This document shows positions 1 to 5,209 of a stretch of DNA of 5,209 nt, in pieces (positions within the stretch are counted from its first letter, which is position 1; every line of letters begins with the position of its first letter). The stretch is from positions 1-5,209 of the forward strand of contig CALWWH010000075.1 of the NCBI GenBank assembly GCA_944385195.1. The letters run 5' to 3'. This DNA is from an uncultured Oscillospiraceae bacterium. Lineage in GTDB: Bacteria; Bacillota; Clostridia; Oscillospirales; Oscillospiraceae. The translations under genes were made by a program, and so were the position numbers. Below the pieces are notes generated by a model that had not been told where the DNA came from, ran no database searches, and worked only from the letters and a program-made list of their open reading frames with translations.

Positions 1-559
1 GGTAGGTGATCGCCAAATTCTCCCCGTCGAGGGTAAAGTCAATGGCCATCACCGTGCGGACGGTGGACTTTTTATAGCGTTTATTGGCGCAGAAGGCGCG
101 AAAATCATGCGTACCGGTGAGCAGGTCCGCAGCCTTGCGCATGGCATTCAGGTCCAGCACGGTCCCGACCCGGTACTGGTACTTGCGGCGAAAGACGTCC
201 GGTACCGTACTCATGCGAAGGGCGTAGCGGTAAACCTTGGCCACAGCGTTCAGACGGGCATGGAAGCGCTCGCTGGCAGGCTCCGCCGCCACGATGGCGA
301 TGTCCTCGGGCAGGTAGCGGTTGCACTCCTCCATGAGCCTCTGGGCATCCCATTGGCCGGGCAGCTTCACATTGGCGACTTGGCCCAGCGCATGCACGCC
401 CGCGTCGGTCCGTCCGGCTCCGTGAACCTCCACCGCCGTCCCCGCCAGGCGGGAGAGGACTGTCTCCAGTTTGCCCTGGATGGTATTGTCCGTGTTCCCC
501 TGCCGCTGCCAGCCGTCATACCGTGTACCGTCATATTGGATCATGAGTTTGTAGTTCAT
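1..559 (-). CDS. truA: tRNA pseudouridine synthase A (TruA), 3' end cut off by the window
   Basis: Isomerises uridines at positions 38-40 of the anticodon stem-loop of many tRNAs to pseudouridine, in the cytosol. Read from the ATG whose complement is at 557-559, the frame stays open for 186 codons to the window edge; the family is usually about 245-270 residues, so roughly the last quarter is missing. The N-terminus (MNYKLMIQYDGTRYDGWQRQ) is typical of TruA. The catalytic motif GRTDAGVHA is at residues 49-57 with the nucleophilic Asp at 52. Further family signatures are F-H-A-R at 99-102, K-V-Y-R-Y at 108-112 and H-D-F-R-A-F from residue 151, followed by a K-S-T-V-R segment. The start is supported by a GAGGTG ribosome binding site a few bases upstream. 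It lies just behind tRNA-Pro on the same strand, with a terminator between them and no separate promoter visible. The identification is secure; partial status is due only to the window boundary. Confidence 0.96.
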   Translation of the reverse strand, partial: MNYKLMIQYDGTRYDGWQRQGNTDNTIQGKLETVLSRLAGTAVEVHGAGRTDAGVHALGQVANVKLPGQWDAQRLMEECNRYLPEDIAIVAAEPASERFHARLNAVAKVYRYALRMSTVPDVFRRKYQYRVGTVLDLNAMRKAADLLTGTHDFRAFCANKRYKKSTVRTVMAIDFTLDGENLAITY

Positions 560-563
560 GGTA

Positions 564-569
564 CACCTC
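564..569 (-). promoter_or_regulatory. Ribosome binding site of truA
   Basis: On the minus strand GAGGTG ends 4 bases before the truA ATG (6 bases counted from its GAGG core). It begins directly after the T-run of the tRNA-Pro terminator, so terminator and translation signal abut with no spare bases. This fixes the truA start. Confidence 0.8.
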
Positions 570-613
570 AAAAAAACAGTAAAACCCGGACATCCAATTG
601 GATGCCCGGGTTT
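570..613 (-). terminator. Intrinsic terminator of tRNA-Pro, upstream of truA
   Basis: The arms 582-595 and 600-613 pair over 14 bp around an AATT loop. As minus-strand RNA every pair is Watson-Crick except one G-U (in the plus-strand reading this would be an A-C mismatch), which supports action on the minus strand. The helix is GC-rich (CCCGGG core). A five-base stretch after the stem leads into seven consecutive T residues (576 down to 570 on the minus strand). The 5' arm starts with the last base of the tRNA CCA, so the hairpin follows the tRNA immediately. Because truA starts 11 bases beyond the T-run and has no promoter of its own here, termination is probably partial. Confidence 0.85.
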
Positions 614-689
614 GGTCGGAGTGTCGGGATTTGAACCCGAGGCCTCTTGGTCCCGAACCAAGCGCGATACCAAACTTCGCCACACCCCG
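613..689 (-). tRNA. tRNA-Pro(CGG), CCA end encoded
   Basis: A complete cloverleaf can be read on the minus strand. The acceptor stem CGGGGTG pairs with CACTCCG with one G-U pair. The D-arm is GCGA/TCGC, the anticodon arm is CTTGG/CCAAG with loop TTCGGGA, and the T-arm is TCGGG/CCCGA with loop TTCAAAT. The discriminator A is followed by an encoded CCA at 615-613. The anticodon CGG (complement at 653-655) reads CCG proline codons. The body is 74 nt, 77 with CCA. The loop base 37 is G, as expected for proline tRNAs. A strong promoter lies 12 bases upstream of the 5' end and an intrinsic terminator directly follows. Confidence 0.97.
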
Positions 690-701
690 ATTAGCCTGTT
701 T

Positions 702-729
702 ATTATATCACACTGGGCGCAGTTGTCAA
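702..729 (-). promoter_or_regulatory. Consensus sigma-A promoter of tRNA-Pro (and probably truA)
   Basis: On the minus strand a perfect -35 (TTGACA, 729-724) is separated by 16 bp from a perfect -10 (TATAAT, 707-702). The -10 is preceded by TGA, giving an extended -10 (TGn). Transcription would start near 694-695, leaving about 5-6 bases before the mature tRNA 5' end. A match at all twelve hexamer positions is what one expects for a highly expressed stable-RNA gene. Confidence 0.92.
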
Positions 730-739
730 GCCCGGATGC

Positions 740-749
740 AAAATATTTT
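740..749. promoter_or_regulatory. A/T-only palindrome between divergent promoters, possible UP element
   Basis: The perfect 10-bp palindrome AAAATATTTT sits in otherwise GC-rich DNA. It lies 10 bases upstream of the -35 of tRNA-Pro on one side and 5 bases upstream of the putative -35 of the ligase gene on the other. This is the position where the alpha subunit of RNA polymerase contacts UP elements, so it may stimulate both promoters. That role is an inference; a binding site for a regulator is the alternative. Confidence 0.4.
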
Positions 750-754
750 CGTCC

Positions 755-783
755 TTGCGGAGCCTCGGCCTTTCCGATATAAT
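755..783 (+). promoter_or_regulatory. Probable promoter of the O-antigen ligase-like gene
   Basis: A perfect -10 TATAAT at 778-783 is preceded, after exactly 17 bp, by a weak -35 TTGCGG at 755-760 that matches the consensus only in its TTG. The predicted start near 790 would give a leader of about 14 bases consisting of little more than the ribosome binding site. The -10 is convincing; the -35 is weak. Confidence 0.65.
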
Positions 784-790
784 AAGCCCC

Positions 791-796
791 GGAGGG
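791..796 (+). promoter_or_regulatory. Ribosome binding site of the O-antigen ligase-like gene
   Basis: GGAGGG lies 7 bases before the ATG at 804 and selects this start over other in-frame candidates. Confidence 0.85.
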
Positions 797-803
797 ATTC
801 CCC

Positions 804-2093
804 ATGAAACAATTACTCACTCCGCAGCGGGCCACCACCGTCTACCTCTGGTCGCTGATGACGGTGTTCCTGTTCTGCTGCGGCAGCCAGGGCTACCTCA
901 ACATGACCCAGGCGAAATTCACTATTTTCTGCATCCTGACGGGCTTGTATCTGGCTGTGCTCGGGCTGTGTCTGCTGCTGCACCGGCCCAGGCTCTCCCT
1001 CAAGCACACCACCTGGGCACAGCGGCTGATCCTCTTGTATCTCCTGCTCACCTGGATCTCGACGCTGCTCTCGCCCCACCGGGCGCAGGCCATCCTAGGA
1101 TACAGCCGCAGGGAGGGCGCTGTGACAATCACGCTTTACTGCGTCGTGTTTCTTTGCATTTCTGCCTATGGGCGGGCGACAAAATCACTGCTCTTCGGCT
1201 GCGCGGCGACGGCCTTGGCCTTCTGCCTGCTGTGCATGGTCCAGCTCACCGGCGCAAACCCTTTGGGGCTCTACCCCCAGGGGCTGAGTTGGTTCGACGC
1301 CTATACCGCCTATTCCGGGGCCTATCTGGGCACCATCGGCAACGTCGACCTGGTGGCGGCGTATATATGCCGGGTCATCCCGGTGCTGTGGGTGTCGCTG
1401 CTGCGGCTGAGGGGCCGGGCTCGCTCGTTTTTGGCGCTGCCCCTGGCCGCAGCGCTGTTCGTGTTAGTCAAAATATCTGTCCTGGCGGGACTCGTCGGCG
1501 TTTTCGGCGGGGCGGTGCTGTCGCTGCCTGTGGTGCTGCCCCTGGGGAAAAAAGGGCGCATCCTTCTCGCCTGCGGCATATTCGGCTGCACCCTGGCGGC
1601 CATGGCCCTGATCTTCGCCGTGGACACCCGCCAAGGCCTTTGGCATGAGCTCCATGAGCTGCTCCACGGCCGCATGGACCCGGGCTTCGGCTCCGGCCGG
1701 CTGTACATCTGGCAGCAGGTCTGGCAGCGCATCCATCCTCTCTTCGGCACAGGCCCGGACACCATGCTCCTGGCGCGGATTTCGCCCTTCTCCCGCTATG
1801 ACGCGAATCTGGGCTACACCATTCTGGGCCAGATCGACGTGGCCCACAACGACTATCTGAACATCCTATACCATCAGGGCGCCCTTGCCCTGGCAGCCTA
1901 CCTGCTGGCGCTTATCAGCCTGGCAGTCCGGTGGATTCGCCGGCGAGAGGACCCCGCAGCGGCGATCCTGGGCAGTTCGGTTCTCTGCTACTGCATTCAG
2001 GCCTTCTTCGGCTTCAGCATGGTGATGACTGCCCCGTTCTTTTGGGCAGTTTTGGGCATTTTGGACTCCCAGACCCGGTCAGAGAGAGCCTGA
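804..2093 (+). CDS. O-antigen ligase / Wzy polymerase superfamily membrane protein
   Basis: A 429-residue polytopic inner-membrane protein with about 11-12 hydrophobic segments (roughly residues 10-28, 36-60, 73-90, 106-125, 127-148, 181-203, 207-246 as two, 252-271, 355-375, and two in 386-422). A long hydrophilic loop spans about 272-350. That loop carries the family signatures: S-G-R-L-Y-I-W at 297-303 followed by H-P-L-F-G-T-G-P (311-318), and H348-N349 with G359 ten residues beyond N349. The latter fits the H-[NSQ]-X9-G-X-X pattern of WaaL-type ligases and Wzy polymerases (Wzy_C family), where the loop His and Arg are thought to act in catalysis. Members transfer or polymerise undecaprenyl-linked glycans on the outer face of the membrane. 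It has its own promoter, stands alone, and no glycosyltransferases are in view, so ligase and polymerase roles cannot be separated. In a monoderm the acceptor would be a wall or surface polymer, not lipid A. Family placement is firm; substrate is unknown. Confidence 0.85.
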   Translation: MKQLLTPQRATTVYLWSLMTVFLFCCGSQGYLNMTQAKFTIFCILTGLYLAVLGLCLLLHRPRLSLKHTTWAQRLILLYLLLTWISTLLSPHRAQAILGYSRREGAVTITLYCVVFLCISAYGRATKSLLFGCAATALAFCLLCMVQLTGANPLGLYPQGLSWFDAYTAYSGAYLGTIGNVDLVAAYICRVIPVLWVSLLRLRGRARSFLALPLAAALFVLVKISVLAGLVGVFGGAVLSLPVVLPLGKKGRILLACGIFGCTLAAMALIFAVDTRQGLWHELHELLHGRMDPGFGSGRLYIWQQVWQRIHPLFGTGPDTMLLARISPFSRYDANLGYTILGQIDVAHNDYLNILYHQGALALAAYLLALISLAVRWIRRREDPAAAILGSSVLCYCIQAFFGFSMVMTAPFFWAVLGILDSQTRSERA

Positions 2094-2107
2094 CCGGGTC
2101 TGGTTTT
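2069..2107 (+). terminator. Intrinsic terminator overlapping the 3' end of the ligase-like gene
   Basis: The arms 2069-2082 and 2090-2103 form a perfect 14-bp inverted repeat (starting CCAGACC and ending GGTCTGG) around a 7-base loop, AGAGAGC. Four T residues follow (2104-2107), then GGG, so the U-tract is short. The last eight sense codons occupy the left arm and loop, and the TGA stop at 2091-2093 is inside the right arm. A terminating ribosome would cover the hairpin, so its action may depend on when translation ends. Confidence 0.75.
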
Positions 2108-2175
2108 GGGCGCGGGCAGGCGCACTCTTATGCACTGTGCACTATATCCGCCCTGCAAACTGACGCTTTTGCCCA

Positions 2176-2204
2176 TTGACGCCATCCCTGTCAGCTTGTA
2201 CAAT
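2176..2204 (+). promoter_or_regulatory. Sigma-A promoter of the double hydrolase gene
   Basis: The -35 TTGACG (2176-2181) and -10 TACAAT (2199-2204) are separated by exactly 17 bp, each one base from consensus. The start is expected near 2211, giving a leader of about 28 bases to the ATG at 2239. The DNA between -10 and start codon is A/T-rich. An 8-bp palindrome, TTGTACAA (2196-2203), overlaps the -10. Confidence 0.85.
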
Positions 2205-2226
2205 AAATATAACAATATGCAGGAAT

Positions 2227-2231
2227 GGAGG
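2227..2231 (+). promoter_or_regulatory. Ribosome binding site of the double hydrolase gene
   Basis: GGAGG lies 7 bases before the ATG at 2239 and decides this start. The out-of-frame ATG at 2225 precedes the site and is not used. Confidence 0.9.
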
Positions 2232-2238
2232 CAAGTAA

Positions 2239-5109
2239 ATGTACAAACGCATTTCCAAATACTACCCCGGCTGCGATGGAACGCTGCTGGCAGTCGACGT
2301 CTACCTCCCCAACACAGAGGAAAAGGTTCCCGTCATCTTCCAGGTCTCCAATGGTCCCCGTCGGGCGGATGAGAACGCCGACCACCCCTTCGCCAAGGCC
2401 ATGGCAGAAAAGGAGCGCACGCAGCGGGAATACTTCCTGGAGCGCGGCTACGCCTATGCCAAAATGGAGCCCCGGGGCGTCGGGGCATCCTTCGGCGTCA
2501 GCGAAGGGTTCTGGTGCCCCAAGGATGGGCAGGATATGGCCGCCGTCATCGACGCCGTGGCCTCTGAGGACTGGTGCAACGGCAACGCAGGCATGTTCGG
2601 CGGCTCTAACGTCGGCGCCAGCCAGGAGTTCGCCGCCGGAAATCAGCCCAAGCACCTGCGCTGCATCATCCCCTGCGATTGCAGCGCCGACTTCTACTAC
2701 CAGAACTACCCCAACGGCGTGAGCATCATGCCCGAGGTCAAACGCCCCAAGATGCCTCCTGTGCTGGGCATCCCCGTGGATGACGACCCCGCGCCGGACT
2801 ATCCCATGGCCCACAAAGCCCTGGAAGGCCACCAGTTCAACATGGGCTTTCTGGAGCAGTATGGCCCCGACATGCACCGGGACGACGTCAATCCCAAGAT
2901 CGGCTACGCCCCCAACATGGAGATCCCCGTCTGGGAGAAAATGGACCTCATCCGTCACGGTCATGTGGTCACCTACCCTTACGGCGCGTGGTTTGATCCC
3001 GGCTGCACCAATAAGATCTTCGAGTGGAAGCGCTGGGGCGGCAAACTCCTGCTGGGGCCCTGGCGTCACACCGAGGTCTACCGCCCCACCTGCGAGTTTC
3101 CGGAGGGCAACTTCGACTGGCAAGCCGACCATCTGGCCTTTTTTGACAAGCATCTCAAGGGCATTGACAACGATACCATGTCCCAGCCCCCCATTCTCTA
3201 CTACACCGTAGGCGACGAGGAGCCCTGGCACTACGCCGCCGACTGGCCTCTGGACAGCCAGACCAATCCGCAGCTGCGCCTGAGCGCCGGGGGGGAACTG
3301 GTTGACGGCAGCGTCGAGGCCGGCACCATTGACTACAAGGTCCGCAACGACATCATCTTTTTCGACAATATGGGCCGTATGGACCGCCTGATCAAAAAAG
3401 ATCTGGCCGAGGAAAACGCCAAGTGCATCACCTTCACCACAGCCCCCTTGGAGAAGGATCTGGAGCTGAGCGGCTTTGCGGTCATTGAGCTCTACGCTAC
3501 CAGCACCCACAGCGACGGCATCTTCTACGCCCAGCTGGAGGAGATCAAGCCCGACGGCTTCGTCCGCGGCATCACCGAGGGTATGCTCCGCGCCCGCAGC
3601 GCCAAATTGAGCCGCAACCCCGCCTACGATGCCCTGGGTCTGCCCTACCACAGCAGCCTCAAGCGTGACGATGTGGCCCTCTCCCCTGACAAGCCTACCC
3701 TCCTGGCCTTCCACCTGGAAGCCACCAGCCAGATCATCAAAGCCGGTTCCCGGCTCTGCGTCGCCGTCTGCTGCGGCGGCAACAAATTCAACCAGCCTCT
3801 TGACATGCCCGACGACGTCACCGTGACCTTCCATTTTGGCGGTGAACACGACGCCCTGCTGCGCCTACCCGTCATCGCGCCCAACGTCACCAAGTTTGTC
3901 GGCCGGAAGGAGACCGTCTACGCCTTCAAACGGGCCATCTACCGCCAGACGGCCGAGGGCTGGACCTGCCATCCCTGCAAGCAGGTCTACCCCGCCAAGG
4001 ACGGCATGCACTTTGTCACTGAGGACTTCACCGCCATCCGCACCCAGGCGGGCGACACCATGACCCTCTCTTTCGAGGGCTTCACCGGCAGTGGTAAGCT
4101 CCCAGACCGCATGACCTTCCGCGAAACGAGCACAGAGATCGTCAAGACCGTCGATCCGATGATGAAACAGTTTAGGAAGCGCGTTCCGCAGATCACCCCA
4201 ACTTACCGCAACCTCTACGTGGCGACCGTTCCCTGCAAATGGGAGGCCCCGGGCCAGATGAATCCCCAGCCGGTCAACACGCTGGATCTGCACATCGACC
4301 TGGCGCTGCCCGAGGGTGAGGGGCCCTTCCCCTGCATTGTCCATATCCACGGGTTTGGCGGCAACAACCACCAGTTCGAGGCCATCACACCCCGCCTGCT
4401 GGAGCGCGGCTACGCCTGCGCCAGCATTGACTACCGCTTGATGCCTCCCAACGTCTGGCCGTCCAGCGCAGAGGACGCCCGCGCCTGCGTGCGCTACCTC
4501 AAGGCCCACAGCGCTGAGCTCAAGCTCGATCCCACGCGCTTTGGTCTCATCGGCGGCTCCATGGGCGGCCACCTGAGCACCATGCTGGCAGCCTGCAACG
4601 GCAACGAGGCGGATGAGGGCGACATCGGTGGCAACCTCGAGTGGAACTGCTCTGTCAAGGCCTCCGTCTCCCCCTTCCCGCCCACAGACTTCTTCACCTT
4701 CGGCGAGGACTGCGCCTGGCAATGGCCGCACCAGCCGGACAAGGTCGCCAATGGCGACGGCCCCTTCGCTCCCCTGGCCTCTGAGCTGGGATGGACTGGC
4801 CCCGGCAAGGGCATGGGCGACATCAAGCACCATCTGTTTGACGCCGACCCGAAGTATCAGGCCCTCATCGCCCTGGCCAAGGACGCCAGTTCCGTCTACC
4901 ACGTCACGGAAAACAGCGCCCCCATCTGCTTTGTCCACGGCATCAGCGAGTGCGGCATCCAGGTCCCCATGGGCCAGAGTGTGCGGATGTTCGAGGCCCT
5001 GACCCGCAAGGGCGTCAAGAGCCTTCTGCTGTGCAACAACAACGGTCCCTACGGCGCAGACCCCGAGGTCCAGACGGCCATGCTCGATTTCCTCTGCAAC
5101 CGCGTATAA
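2239..5109 (+). CDS. Fused CocE/S15-type hydrolase and second alpha/beta-hydrolase domain (956 aa)
   Basis: No signal peptide or membrane segment, so probably cytosolic. Residues 1 to about 300 are a CocE/NonD, X-Pro dipeptidyl-peptidase (S15)-like alpha/beta hydrolase. The nucleophile elbow is G121-G-S123-N-V-G126, the acid D253 lies in W-F-D-P, and the base H277 in G-P-W-R-H. The order and spacing match CocE, so this site looks intact. The Tyr that lines the CocE oxyanion hole seems replaced near S37-N-G39. Residues about 385-550 fit the beta jelly-roll of this family. Residues about 555-640 form an unassigned beta-rich stretch with a C577-H-P-C580 motif. Residues about 670-956 are a second hydrolase of the esterase/BD-FAE type: H704-G-F-G-G (oxyanion loop), D731-Y-R-L, elbow G772-G-S774-M-G-G-H, and P815-T-D-F. 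Here the acid position reads H900-G-I-S-E904, and no His exists after residue 900, so the triad appears broken. Single CocE enzymes are about 550-600 residues, so this is a true fusion. It is transcribed alone from its own promoter. Substrates (esters or peptides) cannot be predicted. Confidence 0.88.
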   Translation: MYKRISKYYPGCDGTLLAVDVYLPNTEEKVPVIFQVSNGPRRADENADHPFAKAMAEKERTQREYFLERGYAYAKMEPRGVGASFGVSEGFWCPKDGQDMAAVIDAVASEDWCNGNAGMFGGSNVGASQEFAAGNQPKHLRCIIPCDCSADFYYQNYPNGVSIMPEVKRPKMPPVLGIPVDDDPAPDYPMAHKALEGHQFNMGFLEQYGPDMHRDDVNPKIGYAPNMEIPVWEKMDLIRHGHVVTYPYGAWFDPGCTNKIFEWKRWGGKLLLGPWRHTEVYRPTCEFPEGNFDWQADHLAFFDKHLKGIDNDTMSQPPILYYTVGDEEPWHYAADWPLDSQTNPQLRLSAGGELVDGSVEAGTIDYKVRNDIIFFDNMGRMDRLIKKDLAEENAKCITFTTAPLEKDLELSGFAVIELYATSTHSDGIFYAQLEEIKPDGFVRGITEGMLRARSAKLSRNPAYDALGLPYHSSLKRDDVALSPDKPTLLAFHLEATSQIIKAGSRLCVAVCCGGNKFNQPLDMPDDVTVTFHFGGEHDALLRLPVIAPNVTKFVGRKETVYAFKRAIYRQTAEGWTCHPCKQVYPAKDGMHFVTEDFTAIRTQAGDTMTLSFEGFTGSGKLPDRMTFRETSTEIVKTVDPMMKQFRKRVPQITPTYRNLYVATVPCKWEAPGQMNPQPVNTLDLHIDLALPEGEGPFPCIVHIHGFGGNNHQFEAITPRLLERGYACASIDYRLMPPNVWPSSAEDARACVRYLKAHSAELKLDPTRFGLIGGSMGGHLSTMLAACNGNEADEGDIGGNLEWNCSVKASVSPFPPTDFFTFGEDCAWQWPHQPDKVANGDGPFAPLASELGWTGPGKGMGDIKHHLFDADPKYQALIALAKDASSVYHVTENSAPICFVHGISECGIQVPMGQSVRMFEALTRKGVKSLLLCNNNGPYGADPEVQTAMLDFLCNRV

Positions 5110-5134
5110 ACGCGAAACGGCAGCATCGCTTTTT

Positions 5135-5198
5135 GTCTGCCCCAGCCGGGTATACAGTGGGGCTCTGTGCTCCCACGGTATGCCCTGCTGGGGTGGGC
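5135..5198 (+). repeat. Long imperfect inverted repeat after the double hydrolase gene (3' UTR hairpin)
   Basis: Arms 5140-5161 and 5172-5193 pair over 22 positions with two mismatches and one G-U, around a 10-base loop. Read as plus-strand RNA the helix extends six more pairs, 5135-5139 and beyond with 5194-5198, using several G-U pairs. Those wobbles would be A-C mismatches on the other strand, so a plus-strand RNA is favoured. It begins 25 bases after the stop codon. There is no T-run directly after the stem; only ATTTTC follows at the window edge, so a normal intrinsic terminator is not shown. It could be a transcript 3'-end structure, a dispersed repeat or a leader of a downstream gene. 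Confidence 0.5.
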
Positions 5199-5209
5199 TC
5201 GGCATTTTC

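Noticed and set aside
107..634. Plus-strand open frame of 175 codons across truA and into the tRNA
   Set aside because: It is antisense to truA, which has unmistakable motifs, and it would run through the terminator and the tRNA-Pro gene.
616..689. tRNA-Pro as an integration (att) site for a mobile element
   Set aside because: No integrase, no direct repeat of the tRNA 3' end and no change in gene character are visible in the window.
755..1648. Plus-strand open frame of 297 codons overlapping the ligase-like gene
   Set aside because: It is an alternate frame of GC-rich DNA with no ribosome binding site at its start and with Pro/Arg/Gly-rich, low-information sequence. The 804-2093 frame carries the membrane segments and family motifs, so no frameshift needs to be invoked.
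2122..2143. Three GCACT repeats and the small palindrome TGCAC-T-GTGCA upstream of the hydrolase promoter
   Set aside because: The units are only five bases, unevenly spaced (10 and 7 bases) and over 30 bases upstream of the -35; too weak to call an operator.
5101..5114. Small hairpin CGCGT-ATAA-ACGCG over the stop codon of the double hydrolase
   Set aside because: The stem is only five base pairs and the nearest T-run starts 15 bases later, so it does not qualify as a terminator.
2191..5205. Very long minus-strand open frames (2191-3849 and 3865-5205) opposite the double hydrolase gene
   Set aside because: Their codons are in register with the sense codons, where stops arise only opposite TTA, CTA or TCA, all rare here; a single CTA at 3865-3867 separates the two. 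The translations resemble no family, and the sense protein has clear motifs and its own promoter and ribosome binding site.
1..5209. CRISPR array, toxin-antitoxin, phage or defence system, or insertion sequence
   Set aside because: No spaced direct repeats, transposase, recombinase, nuclease or small paired genes were seen on either strand; all sizeable coding space is explained by truA, the ligase-like gene and the double hydrolase.

Overview
The window reads as ordinary chromosome from a GC-rich, low-copy Firmicute-like bacterium. The best guess is a clostridial gut lineage such as Oscillospirales. This is an inference from strong GGAGG-type ribosome binding sites, consensus sigma-A promoters, a tRNA gene with an encoded CCA, and the style of the TruA protein; no marker here fixes the taxon. 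Coding sequence is GC-rich and avoids the codons TTA, CTA and TCA, which leaves long meaningless open frames on the opposite strands.

Left part (1-790), minus strand. A tRNA-Pro(CGG) gene has a perfect -35/extended -10 promoter on its right and an intrinsic terminator starting right at its CCA end. Next comes truA (tRNA pseudouridine synthase A), which runs off the left edge of the window. Only about 50 bases separate the tRNA from truA, and the terminator fills most of them, so truA is probably expressed by read-through from the tRNA promoter.

Middle part (740-2107), plus strand. Divergent from the tRNA is a single gene for a polytopic membrane protein of the O-antigen ligase / Wzy polymerase superfamily. 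It has its own promoter and ribosome binding site. Its 3' end lies inside a perfect 14-bp hairpin that looks like its terminator. No other glycan genes are in view, so its substrate cannot be assigned.

Right part (2176-5209), plus strand. A near-consensus promoter and strong ribosome binding site precede a 956-residue cytosolic protein. It fuses a CocE/X-Pro dipeptidyl-peptidase (S15)-type hydrolase, with its jelly-roll domain and an intact Ser/Asp/His triad, to a second alpha/beta-hydrolase domain of the esterase/BD-FAE type. The second domain keeps its nucleophile elbow but has no histidine at all after residue 900, so its triad looks broken. A long GU-containing hairpin lies downstream, close to the window edge.

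The three transcription units seem functionally unrelated (tRNA and tRNA modification, cell-surface glycan, hydrolase). I found no CRISPR array, mobile element, toxin-antitoxin pair or defence system. The most noteworthy item is the two-hydrolase fusion with a degenerate C-terminal active site.
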